Source: Soehngenia longivitae
Lineage (GTDB): Bacteria; Bacillota; Clostridia; Tissierellales; Tissierellaceae
Direction: 5' to 3'
Length of the DNA: 64,000 bases
Assembly (NCBI RefSeq): GCF_004684055.1
Contig: NZ_SRIB01000008.1
Coordinates: 52,506 to 116,505, forward strand
Part shown: piece by piece, positions 18,618 to 27,205 of the stretch
How the letters are laid out: each line of letters opens with the position of its first letter
How positions within the stretch are numbered: the stretch's first letter is position 1
Program-made: the position numbers and the translations under genes
Notes under the pieces: model-generated
Seen by the model: only the letters and a program-made list of their open reading frames with translations
Told to the model about the DNA's origin: nothing
Database searches by the model: none

Positions 18618-19289
18618 ATGATTCCGATAATTGTTAATTCCAGTGTAGAACTCACATTAGCAGATAACGAAATTTTTAAAGGACTAATATATGATATAGT
18701 TGATGACAATATTTATGTCACAAGTACTTCAGATAGCAAGGATTTTAAACTTATAAAGGTAGGAGAAAAAGTAAGCGGCATAGCAAATGATGGGGTTAAC
18801 TCTTTTTCATTTGATGCAATAGTAAGCGAAAGAAAAAGACTAGAATTTCCAACATATATATTAAGTGATATAACAAATATAAAGAAAATTCAAAGAAGAC
18901 AATACGCACGTGTGAATAATATGAAAGAAATTAGATTTTCTGATCATAGCTTTTTACTTAAGAAAGACGATTTGGATTTAAATCTATTTTCACTAGAAAA
19001 GGTAAAAGAATATCTAAAAGAAGGCTTGATGATTGATTTAAGTGGAGGCGGAATGAAATTTAAGTCTGACCACAATCTTTCAGAAGGAGAAAATATTGTA
19101 CTTTACTTTCAGTTAGAAGGTGAACAGTTCGCCTTGAAAGGCAACATTGTTCACAGGCAAGTAGACATAATAAAAGATAAAGCTCTTTACTCATATGGAG
19201 TTCAATTTACAGATATAACTGACAATATGAGAGAAAAATTAATAAAAAAAGTGTTTGTTTTAATGAGGAAGAATAAAATTAAGGGGTAA
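18618..19289 (+). CDS. PilZ-domain c-di-GMP-binding protein, YcgR/YpfA-like
   Basis: Predicted c-di-GMP receptor that could brake the motor, as YcgR and its relatives do. The ATG at 18618 is preferred over a TTG 12 bases upstream because GGGTGAT lies just before it. An N-terminal YcgR-like beta domain (about 1-90) is followed by PilZ: the arginine motif RRQYAR at about 95-100 and the DLSGGG motif at about 139-144, both needed for ligand binding, are intact. It is embedded between flhG and the sigma gene, so it is co-expressed with the motor. Confidence 0.9.
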   Translation: MIPIIVNSSVELTLADNEIFKGLIYDIVDDNIYVTSTSDSKDFKLIKVGEKVSGIANDGVNSFSFDAIVSERKRLEFPTYILSDITNIKKIQRRQYARVNNMKEIRFSDHSFLLKKDDLDLNLFSLEKVKEYLKEGLMIDLSGGGMKFKSDHNLSEGENIVLYFQLEGEQFALKGNIVHRQVDIIKDKALYSYGVQFTDITDNMREKLIKKVFVLMRKNKIKG

Positions 19290-19293
19290 AGAA

Positions 19294-20025
19294 ATGTCTC
19301 AAACATATCTCAACAATAAAGATGATTTGATAATTAAATATATACCTCTTGTAAACAAGATTGTATCTAGAATAGAAATAAATGACAACGCTCTTGATTA
19401 TGAAGATCTAGTAAGCGTTGGAATTATTGGATTGATGGATGCCATTGATAAATTTGATAATACTAAGAACGTACCATTTGAAGCTTATGCTACTATAAGA
19501 ATTAGAGGAGCAATAATTGATGAACTAAGAAAATCAGGCAAAGTTTCAAGAGATCGAATTTATAAATTAAATGAATATTATGCAGCTAAAGAAAAACTAG
19601 AAAAAGAACTTAACAGAACCCCAGAAGAACAAGAGATAATTAAAGAATTAAATTTAGAAACCAAAGAATTATCAAAAATTTACGAAACTCTCCATTACTT
19701 ATCAAACGTTTCATTAGAATCAGTAATTTACACAAAAAGTGGAGAAGAGTTTAATTTTATTGATACTTTAAAGGATGATAAAGAAAAGTCACCTGAAGAA
19801 AAGTATATAGATAAGGAAAGGAAAAAAGAACTAAAAAAAGCCATTGAAAAGCTAAACGAAAGAGAACAACAAATATTGAGTTTATACTATGTAGAAGAAC
19901 TTACATTAAAAGAGATTGCATATGTATTAGATATATCAATAGCAAGAGTATCTCAAATTCATGGAAAGATTTTGCTTAAGCTAAATAGTTCTATAAAAGA
20001 TCTAATGGAGGATGAAGATGTTTAA
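19294..20025 (+). CDS. sigD: Flagellar RNA polymerase sigma factor (FliA/SigD/WhiG family)
   Basis: Directs transcription of late flagellar and chemotaxis genes. The 243 residues contain region 2 (YEDLVSVGIIGLMDAIDKFD; FEAYATIRIRGAIIDELRK), region 3 and region 4 (LNEREQQILSLYYVEELTLKEIAYVLDISIARVSQIHGK). A matching promoter lies upstream of the chemoreceptor gene at 50406. No FlgM anti-sigma gene is present in the window. Confidence 0.96.
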   Translation: MSQTYLNNKDDLIIKYIPLVNKIVSRIEINDNALDYEDLVSVGIIGLMDAIDKFDNTKNVPFEAYATIRIRGAIIDELRKSGKVSRDRIYKLNEYYAAKEKLEKELNRTPEEQEIIKELNLETKELSKIYETLHYLSNVSLESVIYTKSGEEFNFIDTLKDDKEKSPEEKYIDKERKKELKKAIEKLNEREQQILSLYYVEELTLKEIAYVLDISIARVSQIHGKILLKLNSSIKDLMEDEDV

Positions 20026-20443
20026 ATTTCTAATTTTTATAGCAACAATATTTTTAGCGCTAGGCTTTTATATAGAAAAAGAAAATTTGGAATCTAAAGA
20101 AGAAAAAACAACTCCAAGTGATGATAAGTTGGCTAATATAGAAAATAGAATCAATGAAATAGAGGAGATACTCTATAGTTTTGAAGACAGAGTTAATGAA
20201 AATATATTAAAGAAAGAAGATATTTACGATATAGAAAAATTTAAATTAACTCAAGACAATATATCAGATGATGAAGAATTGAAGAACAAAGGAGTTCCCA
20301 TAGATTACAATGAAGATAAATTTAGCATAATCAATTCTCTTGTTAATGGAGATATCAATTTGACAGAAGCTTGCGATATATTAGGAATGAACAAGGGGGA
20401 GGTTTTATTATTAAGAAATTTATATATAGAATCAAAGAATTGA
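20018..20443 (+). CDS. DUF6115/SwrB-like small membrane protein
   Basis: A 141-residue protein that begins inside the sigma gene; GGAGG at 20007-20011 places the start at the ATG at 20018. It has a single N-terminal membrane segment, a charged coiled-coil-like middle (NIENRINEIEEILYSFEDRV) and a C-terminal helix-turn-helix-like piece (LVNGDINLTEACDILGMNKGEVLLL). This layout and the position right after sigD match Bacillus SwrB, which activates the export apparatus. Orthology is an inference. Confidence 0.7.
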   Translation: MFKFLIFIATIFLALGFYIEKENLESKEEKTTPSDDKLANIENRINEIEEILYSFEDRVNENILKKEDIYDIEKFKLTQDNISDDEELKNKGVPIDYNEDKFSIINSLVNGDINLTEACDILGMNKGEVLLLRNLYIESKN

Positions 20444-20631
20444 GAGTAAATGTATTTATACCGTTAGGAGTTGGTGTTTTACTTGCTGCCATTTTAATGA
20501 ATTTCTCCTATGGATCTCTTAGTGATAAAGAAATTGAAATAGAAGCTAGAAAGCTCGGGATGATATATCCTGAAGAAATAAAAGTCAACATAAATTCTAA
20601 TGAAAATAATGGAGGAGAAATAAATGATTAG
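20410..20631 (+). CDS. Small membrane protein, possible ATT start
   Basis: No ATG, GTG or TTG follows the strong ribosome-site-like AAGGGGGAGG at 20394-20402, but in-frame ATT codons occur at 20407 and 20410. A TTG at 20440 overlapping the previous stop is the alternative and would give a shorter protein. The product (about 74 residues) has a basic N-terminus, one membrane segment (VFIPLGVGVLLAAILMNFS) and a DKEIEIEARKLGMIYPEE motif like that near the start of MltG-related small clostridial proteins. Function unknown. It overlaps the next gene by eight bases. Confidence 0.6.
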   Translation: MKKFIYRIKELRVNVFIPLGVGVLLAAILMNFSYGSLSDKEIEIEARKLGMIYPEEIKVNINSNENNGGEIND

Positions 20632-21325
20632 ATCTCTCTACACTATAAATAGAAGTTTAAACGTAATTCAAAAAAAACAAGAAAATACAAGTTCTAATAT
20701 TGTAAATGCAAATACTCCAGGTTATAAATTTCAAGGAGTATTACAAAGCACAATGGAATCAAGAGAAATGATAAACTATGCAGGTGGGAATAATAAGAAT
20801 TTAAGAAATCCATTGGGGCAATTTGTGTTTGGAAATCAAGTTGATGGTTACTTTAGGAATTTTTCTAATGGTACATTTTATGAGACAGGAAACGATACTG
20901 ATTTTGCAATAAATGGTAATGGGTTTTTCACTATTGAATTAAATGATGGACAAATGGCATATACAAGAAATGGCAACTTTATAATTAATGAAAACAATGA
21001 ATTAACTACAATAGAAGGATATAGAGTCATTGGAGCAAATGGATATATAAATGTTAATGATGAGAATTATAATTTTCTAATTTCAGACATAGAGGATTAC
21101 AATACATTGATAAGCATTGGAGATAGTTTATTTATGACGCAATCACCTACTAATATAATAGAAACAGAAGTTAAAAACGGATATCTAGAATCAAGTAATG
21201 TGAACATGGTAGATGAGATGGTTAAATTAATAGAGATCACTCGTGAATTTGAAACAAACCAAAAGCTAATGCATGCAGCCGATGAAACTTTAAGCAAAGC
21301 TGTTAATGAAGTTGGAAAGGTATAG
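20624..21325 (+). CDS. flgF: Flagellar rod protein, FlgF/FlgG family (first copy)
   Basis: Distal or proximal rod subunit, 233 residues. N-terminal rod motif (LNVIQKKQENTSSNIVNANTPGYKFQ), a central segment NGNGFFTIELNDGQMAYTRNGNF typical of FlgF/FlgG, and C-terminal YLESSNVNMVDEMVKLIEITREFETNQK are clear. As the first of the pair it is named FlgF; this assignment between FlgF and FlgG is uncertain. Confidence 0.88.
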   Translation: MIRSLYTINRSLNVIQKKQENTSSNIVNANTPGYKFQGVLQSTMESREMINYAGGNNKNLRNPLGQFVFGNQVDGYFRNFSNGTFYETGNDTDFAINGNGFFTIELNDGQMAYTRNGNFIINENNELTTIEGYRVIGANGYINVNDENYNFLISDIEDYNTLISIGDSLFMTQSPTNIIETEVKNGYLESSNVNMVDEMVKLIEITREFETNQKLMHAADETLSKAVNEVGKV

Positions 21326-21333
21326 GTGATAAT

Positions 21334-22059
21334 ATGAATATTTCTCTACACGTAGGAAGATCTGGGTTAAATGCTAATCAGCGTAAGATGGATTCAGTTT
21401 CCGATGATATAGCAAATGTTAACACAGTAGGATATAAAAGCAAACAAATAAGCTTTAGAGAGCTTTTAAACACAGAAAATGTAAGTGCTGGCACATCTAG
21501 TCTAGTATCAAAATTATCTTATAATCAAGGAGCATTGATAGAATCACAAAGCCCATATAATTTAGCTATAGAGGGTGATGGATTTTTTGGAATTTCAAAA
21601 AATGGACAAATTATGCTAACGCGTAGTGGAGGATTTATACTAGATGCAAATAACACAATAGTAGATTCAGAAGGAAATAATCTCATAATAGACTATACAA
21701 TACAACCCAATGAATGGGGAAATGAAACCATAACAATTGATGAAGAAGGTTATTTATACCAAAACATAGATGGAGAAAATACTTCACTAGGACGAGTAGT
21801 CTTATTTTATCCTGATAATTTAGACGCTTTAATACCGATGGATGGTGGCAAGTTTATATCAAATGGAGAAATATTTTCATCTATAGATAGCGATTTTAAT
21901 TTTGGAAATATTAAGCAATATTTTTTGGAGCAATCCAATGTAGATTTGATAAAATCTTTAACAGATATGATAATCACACAAAGAGCTTATTCCATGAGTA
22001 GTAAAGTAGTAGAAACAGCTGATGAAATATACAATATGTCAAATAATTTAAAAAGATAA
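21334..22059 (+). CDS. flgG: Flagellar rod protein, FlgF/FlgG family (second copy)
   Basis: Rod subunit of 241 residues, paralogous to the preceding gene. It has the NQRKMDSVSDDIANVNTVGYKSK motif, the EGDGFFGISKNGQIMLTRSGGF segment and the C-terminal LEQSNVDLIKSLTDMIITQRAY helix. It is the last gene of the flagellar operon; a strong hairpin begins at its stop codon. In C. difficile the corresponding place is followed by fliM and fliN, which are absent here. Confidence 0.9.
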   Translation: MNISLHVGRSGLNANQRKMDSVSDDIANVNTVGYKSKQISFRELLNTENVSAGTSSLVSKLSYNQGALIESQSPYNLAIEGDGFFGISKNGQIMLTRSGGFILDANNTIVDSEGNNLIIDYTIQPNEWGNETITIDEEGYLYQNIDGENTSLGRVVLFYPDNLDALIPMDGGKFISNGEIFSSIDSDFNFGNIKQYFLEQSNVDLIKSLTDMIITQRAYSMSSKVVETADEIYNMSNNLKR

Positions 22060-22096
22060 ATAATTTGGTTGCATATGCAACTAAATTATTTATTTT
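22058..22096 (+). terminator. Terminator of the flagellar operon
   Basis: A 15-bp stem with one G-U pair: the arms are 22058-22072 and 22077-22091, with loop ATAT. It begins at the flgG stop codon and is followed by ATTTT. It marks the end of the roughly 22-kb operon. Confidence 0.8.
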
Positions 22097-22130
22097 CCTC
22101 ATATATAATGTAAACATAATTAATATGAGG
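22097..22130 (+). promoter_or_regulatory. Promoter with flanking inverted repeat upstream of the Fe-S protein
   Basis: CCTCATAT (22097-22104) and ATATGAGG (22123-22130) form a perfect 8-bp inverted repeat around a TATAAT box at 22104-22109. The right arm touches the ribosome site of the next gene (GAGGAGAGG). A transcript that starts at this promoter would lack the left arm, whereas readthrough RNA from the flagellar operon would carry both arms and could hide the ribosome site. It may equally be an operator. Confidence 0.5.
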
Positions 22131-22140
22131 AGAGGATATA

Positions 22141-22839
22141 ATGAAAAGAAGAATCATAAGTATAGATGAAGAAAAATGTAACGGCTGTGGACTGTGTGCT
22201 AATGCATGTCATGAGGGAGCAATTGGCATGATAGATGGGAAGGCAAAATTATTGAGAGATGATTATTGCGATGGTTTAGGAGACTGTTTACCAGTTTGCC
22301 CAACAGGAGCTATTACATTCGTTGAAAGAGAAGCTTTAGAATATGATGAGAAAGCAGTACTTGCAAAGAAATCATCAAATGATAACCACACACATTCTTG
22401 TCCAGGTTCTATGGCAAAAGCAATAAAAAGAGATGAAAATATTTCATCAGTAACTACTGAGAAAGTAAATGTAAGCAGCATGCTAAAACAATGGCCAGTT
22501 CAAATAAAATTAGCACCAATAAAAGCACCATATTTCCAAAATGCTAATCTACTTATAGCAGCAGATTGTACTGCATATGCATACGGAAATTTTCACAATG
22601 AATTCATGAAAAATAAAATAACTTTAATTGGATGTCCAAAATTAGACATGGTAGATTACTCTGAAAAATTGACTGAAATAATTAGACAAAATGATATCAT
22701 GAGTGTTACAATTGTGAGGATGGAAGTACCATGCTGTGGAGGAATTGTGGAAGCTGTTAAAAGAGCATTAATGGGTAGTGGGAAATTTATACCATGGCAA
22801 GTGGTGACGATTTCTGCTGATGGAAGGATACTAGATTGA
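22141..22839 (+). CDS. 4Fe-4S ferredoxin-domain protein
   Basis: A 232-residue cytoplasmic protein. Two 4Fe-4S motifs lie at the N-terminus: CNGCGLCANACHEGA (about 14-28) and a second cluster CDGLGDCLPVCPTGA (about 43-57) with one longer spacing. The rest contains further Cys/His residues (HTHSCPGS; ADCTAYAYG; IGCPKLD; VPCCGG) that could bind another cluster or metal. The family is widespread in anaerobes; the substrate is unknown. It has its own promoter and stands alone between the flagellar operon and metK. Confidence 0.85.
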   Translation: MKRRIISIDEEKCNGCGLCANACHEGAIGMIDGKAKLLRDDYCDGLGDCLPVCPTGAITFVEREALEYDEKAVLAKKSSNDNHTHSCPGSMAKAIKRDENISSVTTEKVNVSSMLKQWPVQIKLAPIKAPYFQNANLLIAADCTAYAYGNFHNEFMKNKITLIGCPKLDMVDYSEKLTEIIRQNDIMSVTIVRMEVPCCGGIVEAVKRALMGSGKFIPWQVVTISADGRILD

Positions 22840-22854
22840 TCAAAATAATTATTG

Positions 22855-22883
22855 TTGACTTAATATATTAACTATGCTATTAT
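22855..22883 (+). promoter_or_regulatory. SigA-type promoter for metK
   Basis: TTGACT at 22855-22860 and TATTAT at 22878-22883, separated by 17 bases. It lies about 28 bases before the SAM riboswitch, the right place to start its transcript. Confidence 0.75.
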
Positions 22884-22911
22884 AAGCTTCGTGAATTGAA
22901 TATCTTGATGC

Positions 22912-23004
22912 CTTATCAAGAGTGGTGGAGGGACAGGCCCATTGAAACCCGGCAACCTATTAAAGGTGCTAATTCCTGCAGAGTTTATAATTCTGGAAGA
23001 TGAG
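22912..23004 (+). promoter_or_regulatory. SAM-I riboswitch (S box)
   Basis: Matches the S-box consensus in order: CTTATCAAGAG at the 5' end, GGTGGAGGGA, GGCCC, GAAACCCGGCAACC, GGTGCTAATTCC and AGATGAG at the 3' end. The ends CTTATC and GATGAG form P1. Such elements sense S-adenosylmethionine and stop transcription when it is plentiful; here the controlled gene is SAM synthetase, a direct feedback loop. Confidence 0.97.
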
Positions 23005-23021
23005 GTTTGTTTGTTAAAGAC

Positions 23022-23045
23022 GCCTTTCCTTTTGGAAAGGCTTTT
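23022..23045 (+). terminator. Riboswitch-controlled terminator before metK
   Basis: GCCTTTCC, loop TTTT, GGAAAGGC, then TTTT. It lies 17 bases after the SAM-I aptamer, so it is the expression platform. Confidence 0.9.
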
Positions 23046-23072
23046 AATATATAATTTTCGAGGAGGAATAAA

Positions 23073-24254
23073 ATGAAAAAATGGTATTTTACATCTGAAT
23101 CTGTAACTGAAGGTCATCCAGATAAAGTCTGTGATCAGATATCAGACGCGATATTAGATGAAATATTAAAGCAAGATCCTAATGCTAGAGTTGCATGTGA
23201 AACAGTTGCTTCAACAGGGCTTATATTGGTAGCAGGAGAGATAACTACTGATTGCTATGTAGACATACCTAAAATAGCAAGAAAAACTGTGGAAGAAATA
23301 GGATATGTTAGGGCAAAATACGGTTTTGATTCAGATACATGTGCAGTTTTAACATCTATAAATGAACAATCTCCAGATATAGCATTAGGCGTTGATAAAG
23401 CTTTAGAATTGAAAGAGAATTTATCTAATGATGAATTAGATAAAATAGGAGCAGGGGATCAAGGGATGATGTTTGGATATGCATGTAATGAAACACCTGA
23501 ACTAATGCCTATGCCAATTTCACTAGCTCATAAGTTAGCAAAAAGACTTGCAGAAGTTAGAAAAAATGGTACACTGGATTATCTAAGGCCAGATGGAAAA
23601 ACACAAGTCACTATTGAGTATCATGATGATTTACCTGTAAGAGTTGAGAACATTGTAGTTTCAACTCAACATTCACCAGCAGTAACATTAGAACAAATTA
23701 GAGAAGATATAATTGAACACGTAATTACTGAAATAGTACCACCTTCTATGATTGATGATGACACAAAAATATATGTAAATCCAACAGGTAGATTTGTCAT
23801 TGGAGGACCAATGGGAGATGCTGGGCTCACTGGAAGAAAGATCATAGTAGATACTTACGGTGGTTATGCGAGACATGGCGGCGGAGCTTTTTCTGGAAAA
23901 GATCCCACTAAAGTAGATAGGTCAGCTTCTTATATGGCAAGATATGTAGCTAAAAATGTAGTTGCAGCAGGGCTTGCTGATAAATGTGAAGTTGCACTTG
24001 CATATGCTATTGGGGTCGCACATCCATTATCTGTAAATGTCGAGACATTTGGTACAGGTAAAATAAGTGACGAAGAAATAGTAAAACTCATTAAAGAAAA
24101 TTTTGATTTAAGACCTGCAGCAATTATCAGGGACTTGGATTTAAAAAGACCAATTTACAGGCAAATAGCAGCTTATGGTCATTTCGGCAGAACTGATTTA
24201 GATTTAAGCTGGGAAAAAACTGATAAAGCAGAAGTTCTAAGGAAAGCTCTATAA
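23073..24254 (+). CDS. metK: S-adenosylmethionine synthetase
   Basis: Makes SAM from methionine and ATP in the cytoplasm. The 393 residues are full length. The N-terminal [33 protein letters not shown], and [26 protein letters not shown] motifs (ATP and methionine binding) are intact. The ribosome site CGAGGAGG is strong. Regulated by the upstream SAM-I riboswitch. It is monocistronic: a strong hairpin follows at once. Confidence 0.98.
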   Translation: MKKWYFTSESVTEGHPDKVCDQISDAILDEILKQDPNARVACETVASTGLILVAGEITTDCYVDIPKIARKTVEEIGYVRAKYGFDSDTCAVLTSINEQSPDIALGVDKALELKENLSNDELDKIGAGDQGMMFGYACNETPELMPMPISLAHKLAKRLAEVRKNGTLDYLRPDGKTQVTIEYHDDLPVRVENIVVSTQHSPAVTLEQIREDIIEHVITEIVPPSMIDDDTKIYVNPTGRFVIGGPMGDAGLTGRKIIVDTYGGYARHGGGAFSGKDPTKVDRSASYMARYVAKNVVAAGLADKCEVALAYAIGVAHPLSVNVETFGTGKISDEEIVKLIKENFDLRPAAIIRDLDLKRPIYRQIAAYGHFGRTDLDLSWEKTDKAEVLRKAL

Positions 24255-24286
24255 ATAAAACCCTCTCATTAGAGAGGGATTTATTT
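24253..24286 (+). terminator. Terminator after metK
   Basis: CCCTCTC, loop ATTA, GAGAGGG, extended outward by AAATAAAA and ATTTATTT with one mismatch. The T-rich right flank fits a plus-strand intrinsic terminator. Confidence 0.9.
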
Positions 24287-24336
24287 ATATTTTTGTTGTA
24301 TAATAATAGCAGTAGAGATATTGTTGGAGGTAAATC

Positions 24337-26571
24337 ATGATTATAGAAGGTACTGTTGAAGATATAATATTTAGAAATGAAGAAAATGGATATACTGTTG
24401 GGAGACTAAATACATCAGATGGACCAATTACATTTGTAGGTAAGGCTTTCTTCATAAAAAATGAACAATACGTTGAATTAGAAGGGGACTTTATATATCA
24501 TGATAAATTTGGTGAGCAATTTGAATTTACCAGTCTAAAGGAGAAATTACCATCTACTTTAAGTGGAATAGAGAGCTATTTATCATCTGGGTTAATACCA
24601 AATATTGGGAAAGCAACTGCAAAGAAAATAGTAGATAGATTTAAGGAAGATTCTTTGGATATAATTCAGTATGACCCAGAAAGATTATTAGAAGTGGAAG
24701 GCATCGGAGAGAAAAAGCTAATAAAGATAATGAAAGCTTTTGAAGAACAAAGAGAAATAAGGCAGATTGTAGTAGAACTTAAAGAATACAACATTTCAAC
24801 TAATCAAATACTTAAAATATATAAACAATACGGCAGTGAAACTGTTAGATTAATTAAAGAGAATCCTTATAGGCTAATTGAAGATATAAGAGGAATAGGA
24901 TTTAAGATTTCAGATGAAATTGCAAATAAAATTGGGATTGACATGGAATCGCCTCATAGAATAAAGGCGGGCCTTAACTATATCATGCATGAAGCAATAG
25001 CTGATGGCCATACTTATTTGCCAGAGGGAGAGTTAATAAAAAAGGCAGGGAGTTTGCTAGGAGTACCAAAAGATAAAGTAATCGATGAACTAAAAAGTTT
25101 GTTGATTTCTGACGATTTTGTAAAGATGAAGATTGATGATGAGGATATTGTGTATTATGCACCATACAATACTTTTGAAAACAACATAGCAAGAAAACTA
25201 GTAGAATTGAGCAATGTAAAATTAGATGATATTAATATTGATGTAGACAAAGAAATAAATGACATTGAAAGAAAATTTAACATAAAATTTGCTAAAAAAC
25301 AAAGAGATGCCGTAAAAAGTTCAATAAACACTGGAGTAGTTGTCTTAACAGGAGGGCCAGGAACAGGCAAAACTACAATCATAAAAGCTATAATCGAGAT
25401 TTATAAAAAAGAAAGTAAAACATTTGTACTAGCAGCACCAACTGGACGCGCAGCTAAGAGAATAAAAGAATCCACAGGATATGAAGCAAAGACATTACAC
25501 AGACTTTTGGAAATATCATATACAGAAGAAGGATTTAATTTTTTAAGAGATGATGAAAATCCAATTGAAAGCGATTTGATAATAGTAGATGAAGCGTCTA
25601 TGGTTGATATTTTAATTATGAACAGCTTGATGGAGGCTATAAAACTTGGGACAAGACTGATATTAGTTGGTGATATAGACCAACTTCCATCAGTTGGAGC
25701 AGGTAATATATTAAGAGATATAATTAATTCAAATATAATCAAAGTCGTGAGATTAGATGAAATTTTTAGACAAGAAGAAGAAAGTATGATAATTGTAAAT
25801 GCACATAGGATTAACAATGGTCTTTTCCCAATTTTAAACGAGAAAGACAAAGATTTCTTTTTTATAAATAAAAATTCTACAAAAGAAGTTTTAGAAGAGA
25901 TAAAAGAGTTAGTTGTAGAAAGATTACCGAGATATTATGGATTTGATCCAATTAACGATATTCAAGTCTTATCACCAATGAAAAAGGGTGAGGTGGGAAT
26001 AATTTCTCTAAATAAAATGCTTCAGGATGCCTTAAATCCACCAGCTAAAGATAAAGCACAAAAAATATTTGGGAGCTTTTGTTTCAGAATTGGAGATAAA
26101 GTGATGCAGATAAAAAATAACTATCAGATGAAATGGACAATAACAAAAGATGAGGGAAGAGAAGAAGGCGAGGGCATATACAATGGAGATATTGGAATAA
26201 TAAAAGATATAGATGATGAAAATGAGATTATAAAAATTTTATTTGATTTTGAAAAAGAAGTAGAATATGATTTCAAAGATCTTGATCAATTGACATTATC
26301 TTATGCGATAACAATACATAAATCTCAAGGAAGTGAATTTAGAGCTATCATAATGCCAATCACTTCTGGTCCTAAAATGCTTCTAACTAGAAATTTGCTA
26401 TATACTGGCATAACAAGAGCAAAAGACCTTGTTGTATTAATAGGCGATAGAAGATATATTTATATTATGGTTAAGAACAACCTTATAGAAAAAAGGTATT
26501 CTTCTCTTGACAGAAAAATACAACAATACTATAGCTATTTTTTTAAAGAAGGTATGAATTATGATAAATAA
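24337..26571 (+). CDS. recD2: ATP-dependent DNA helicase RecD2 (RecD/TraA family)
   Basis: SF1B 5'-3' helicase found without RecBC in Bacillota, involved in DNA repair. The 744 residues comprise an N-terminal OB-like region, helix-hairpin-helix repeats at about 80-210 (SGLIPNIGKATAKKIVDRF; LLEVEGIGEKKL), Walker A GGPGTGKTTI near 338-347, Walker B IIVDEASMVDI, and C-terminal motif LSYAITIHKSQGSEF. A TATAAT box lies at 24299-24304. It overlaps comF by 11 bases, forming a two-gene operon. Confidence 0.95.
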   Translation: MIIEGTVEDIIFRNEENGYTVGRLNTSDGPITFVGKAFFIKNEQYVELEGDFIYHDKFGEQFEFTSLKEKLPSTLSGIESYLSSGLIPNIGKATAKKIVDRFKEDSLDIIQYDPERLLEVEGIGEKKLIKIMKAFEEQREIRQIVVELKEYNISTNQILKIYKQYGSETVRLIKENPYRLIEDIRGIGFKISDEIANKIGIDMESPHRIKAGLNYIMHEAIADGHTYLPEGELIKKAGSLLGVPKDKVIDELKSLLISDDFVKMKIDDEDIVYYAPYNTFENNIARKLVELSNVKLDDINIDVDKEINDIERKFNIKFAKKQRDAVKSSINTGVVVLTGGPGTGKTTIIKAIIEIYKKESKTFVLAAPTGRAAKRIKESTGYEAKTLHRLLEISYTEEGFNFLRDDENPIESDLIIVDEASMVDILIMNSLMEAIKLGTRLILVGDIDQLPSVGAGNILRDIINSNIIKVVRLDEIFRQEEESMIIVNAHRINNGLFPILNEKDKDFFFINKNSTKEVLEEIKELVVERLPRYYGFDPINDIQVLSPMKKGEVGIISLNKMLQDALNPPAKDKAQKIFGSFCFRIGDKVMQIKNNYQMKWTITKDEGREEGEGIYNGDIGIIKDIDDENEIIKILFDFEKEVEYDFKDLDQLTLSYAITIHKSQGSEFRAIIMPITSGPKMLLTRNLLYTGITRAKDLVVLIGDRRYIYIMVKNNLIEKRYSSLDRKIQQYYSYFFKEGMNYDK

Positions 26572-27205
26572 ATTTTTATTTCCATCAGATAATATATGTA
26601 ACTTTTGCAAAGATTATGATGAAAATCTAAAACATGGGTTATGTAAAGAATGTAGAGATAGAATTGAAGAATTACATTCTAAGTTGGACGTAAAAATTGA
26701 TTATGTCGATGAGTTATATGTTTCTCTGCTTTACAATAGATTTACGAAAGATTTTATTCATCAGTATAAATTTAATAATAAAAGTCATCTTTTTAAGACT
26801 TTTTCATCATATATGAATAAGACTTTAAATGAGTTAGGAATATTTGATTATGACCTTATCATACCAGTGCCAATACATAGAAGGAAAGAGGCTATAAGAG
26901 GATATAATCAATCATATTTGTTGGCACAAGAAATAGCTAAATACAATAATAAGCCATTATTTAAAGATATACTTATAAAAAACAAATGGACAAGAGAACA
27001 AAATAAGTTAAATTTGCATGAAAGAAGATTAAATCTAAGAGATTCTTTTTTAGTAAAAAAAGAAGAACTGATCTTAGACAAGAAGATATTATTAATAGAT
27101 GATATTGTAACCACTGGAATGACACTTGAGTTATGCGGTAAAGAGTTAAAAGAAAATGGCGCAGATAAAATAATTGCACTTTGTTTATCTACGCCAATAA
27201 GATAA
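26561..27205 (+). CDS. comF: ComF-family phosphoribosyltransferase-like protein
   Basis: ComF-type protein associated with DNA uptake in competent bacteria. The 214 residues have an N-terminal zinc-finger (CNFCKDYDENLKHGLCKECRDR), a middle region with IIPVPIHRRKEAIRGYNQS, and the phosphoribosyltransferase loop ILLIDDIVTTGMT at about 176-188. It overlaps recD2. No other competence genes are in the window, so a role in transformation is only family knowledge. Confidence 0.9.
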   Translation: MINKFLFPSDNICNFCKDYDENLKHGLCKECRDRIEELHSKLDVKIDYVDELYVSLLYNRFTKDFIHQYKFNNKSHLFKTFSSYMNKTLNELGIFDYDLIIPVPIHRRKEAIRGYNQSYLLAQEIAKYNNKPLFKDILIKNKWTREQNKLNLHERRLNLRDSFLVKKEELILDKKILLIDDIVTTGMTLELCGKELKENGADKIIALCLSTPIR

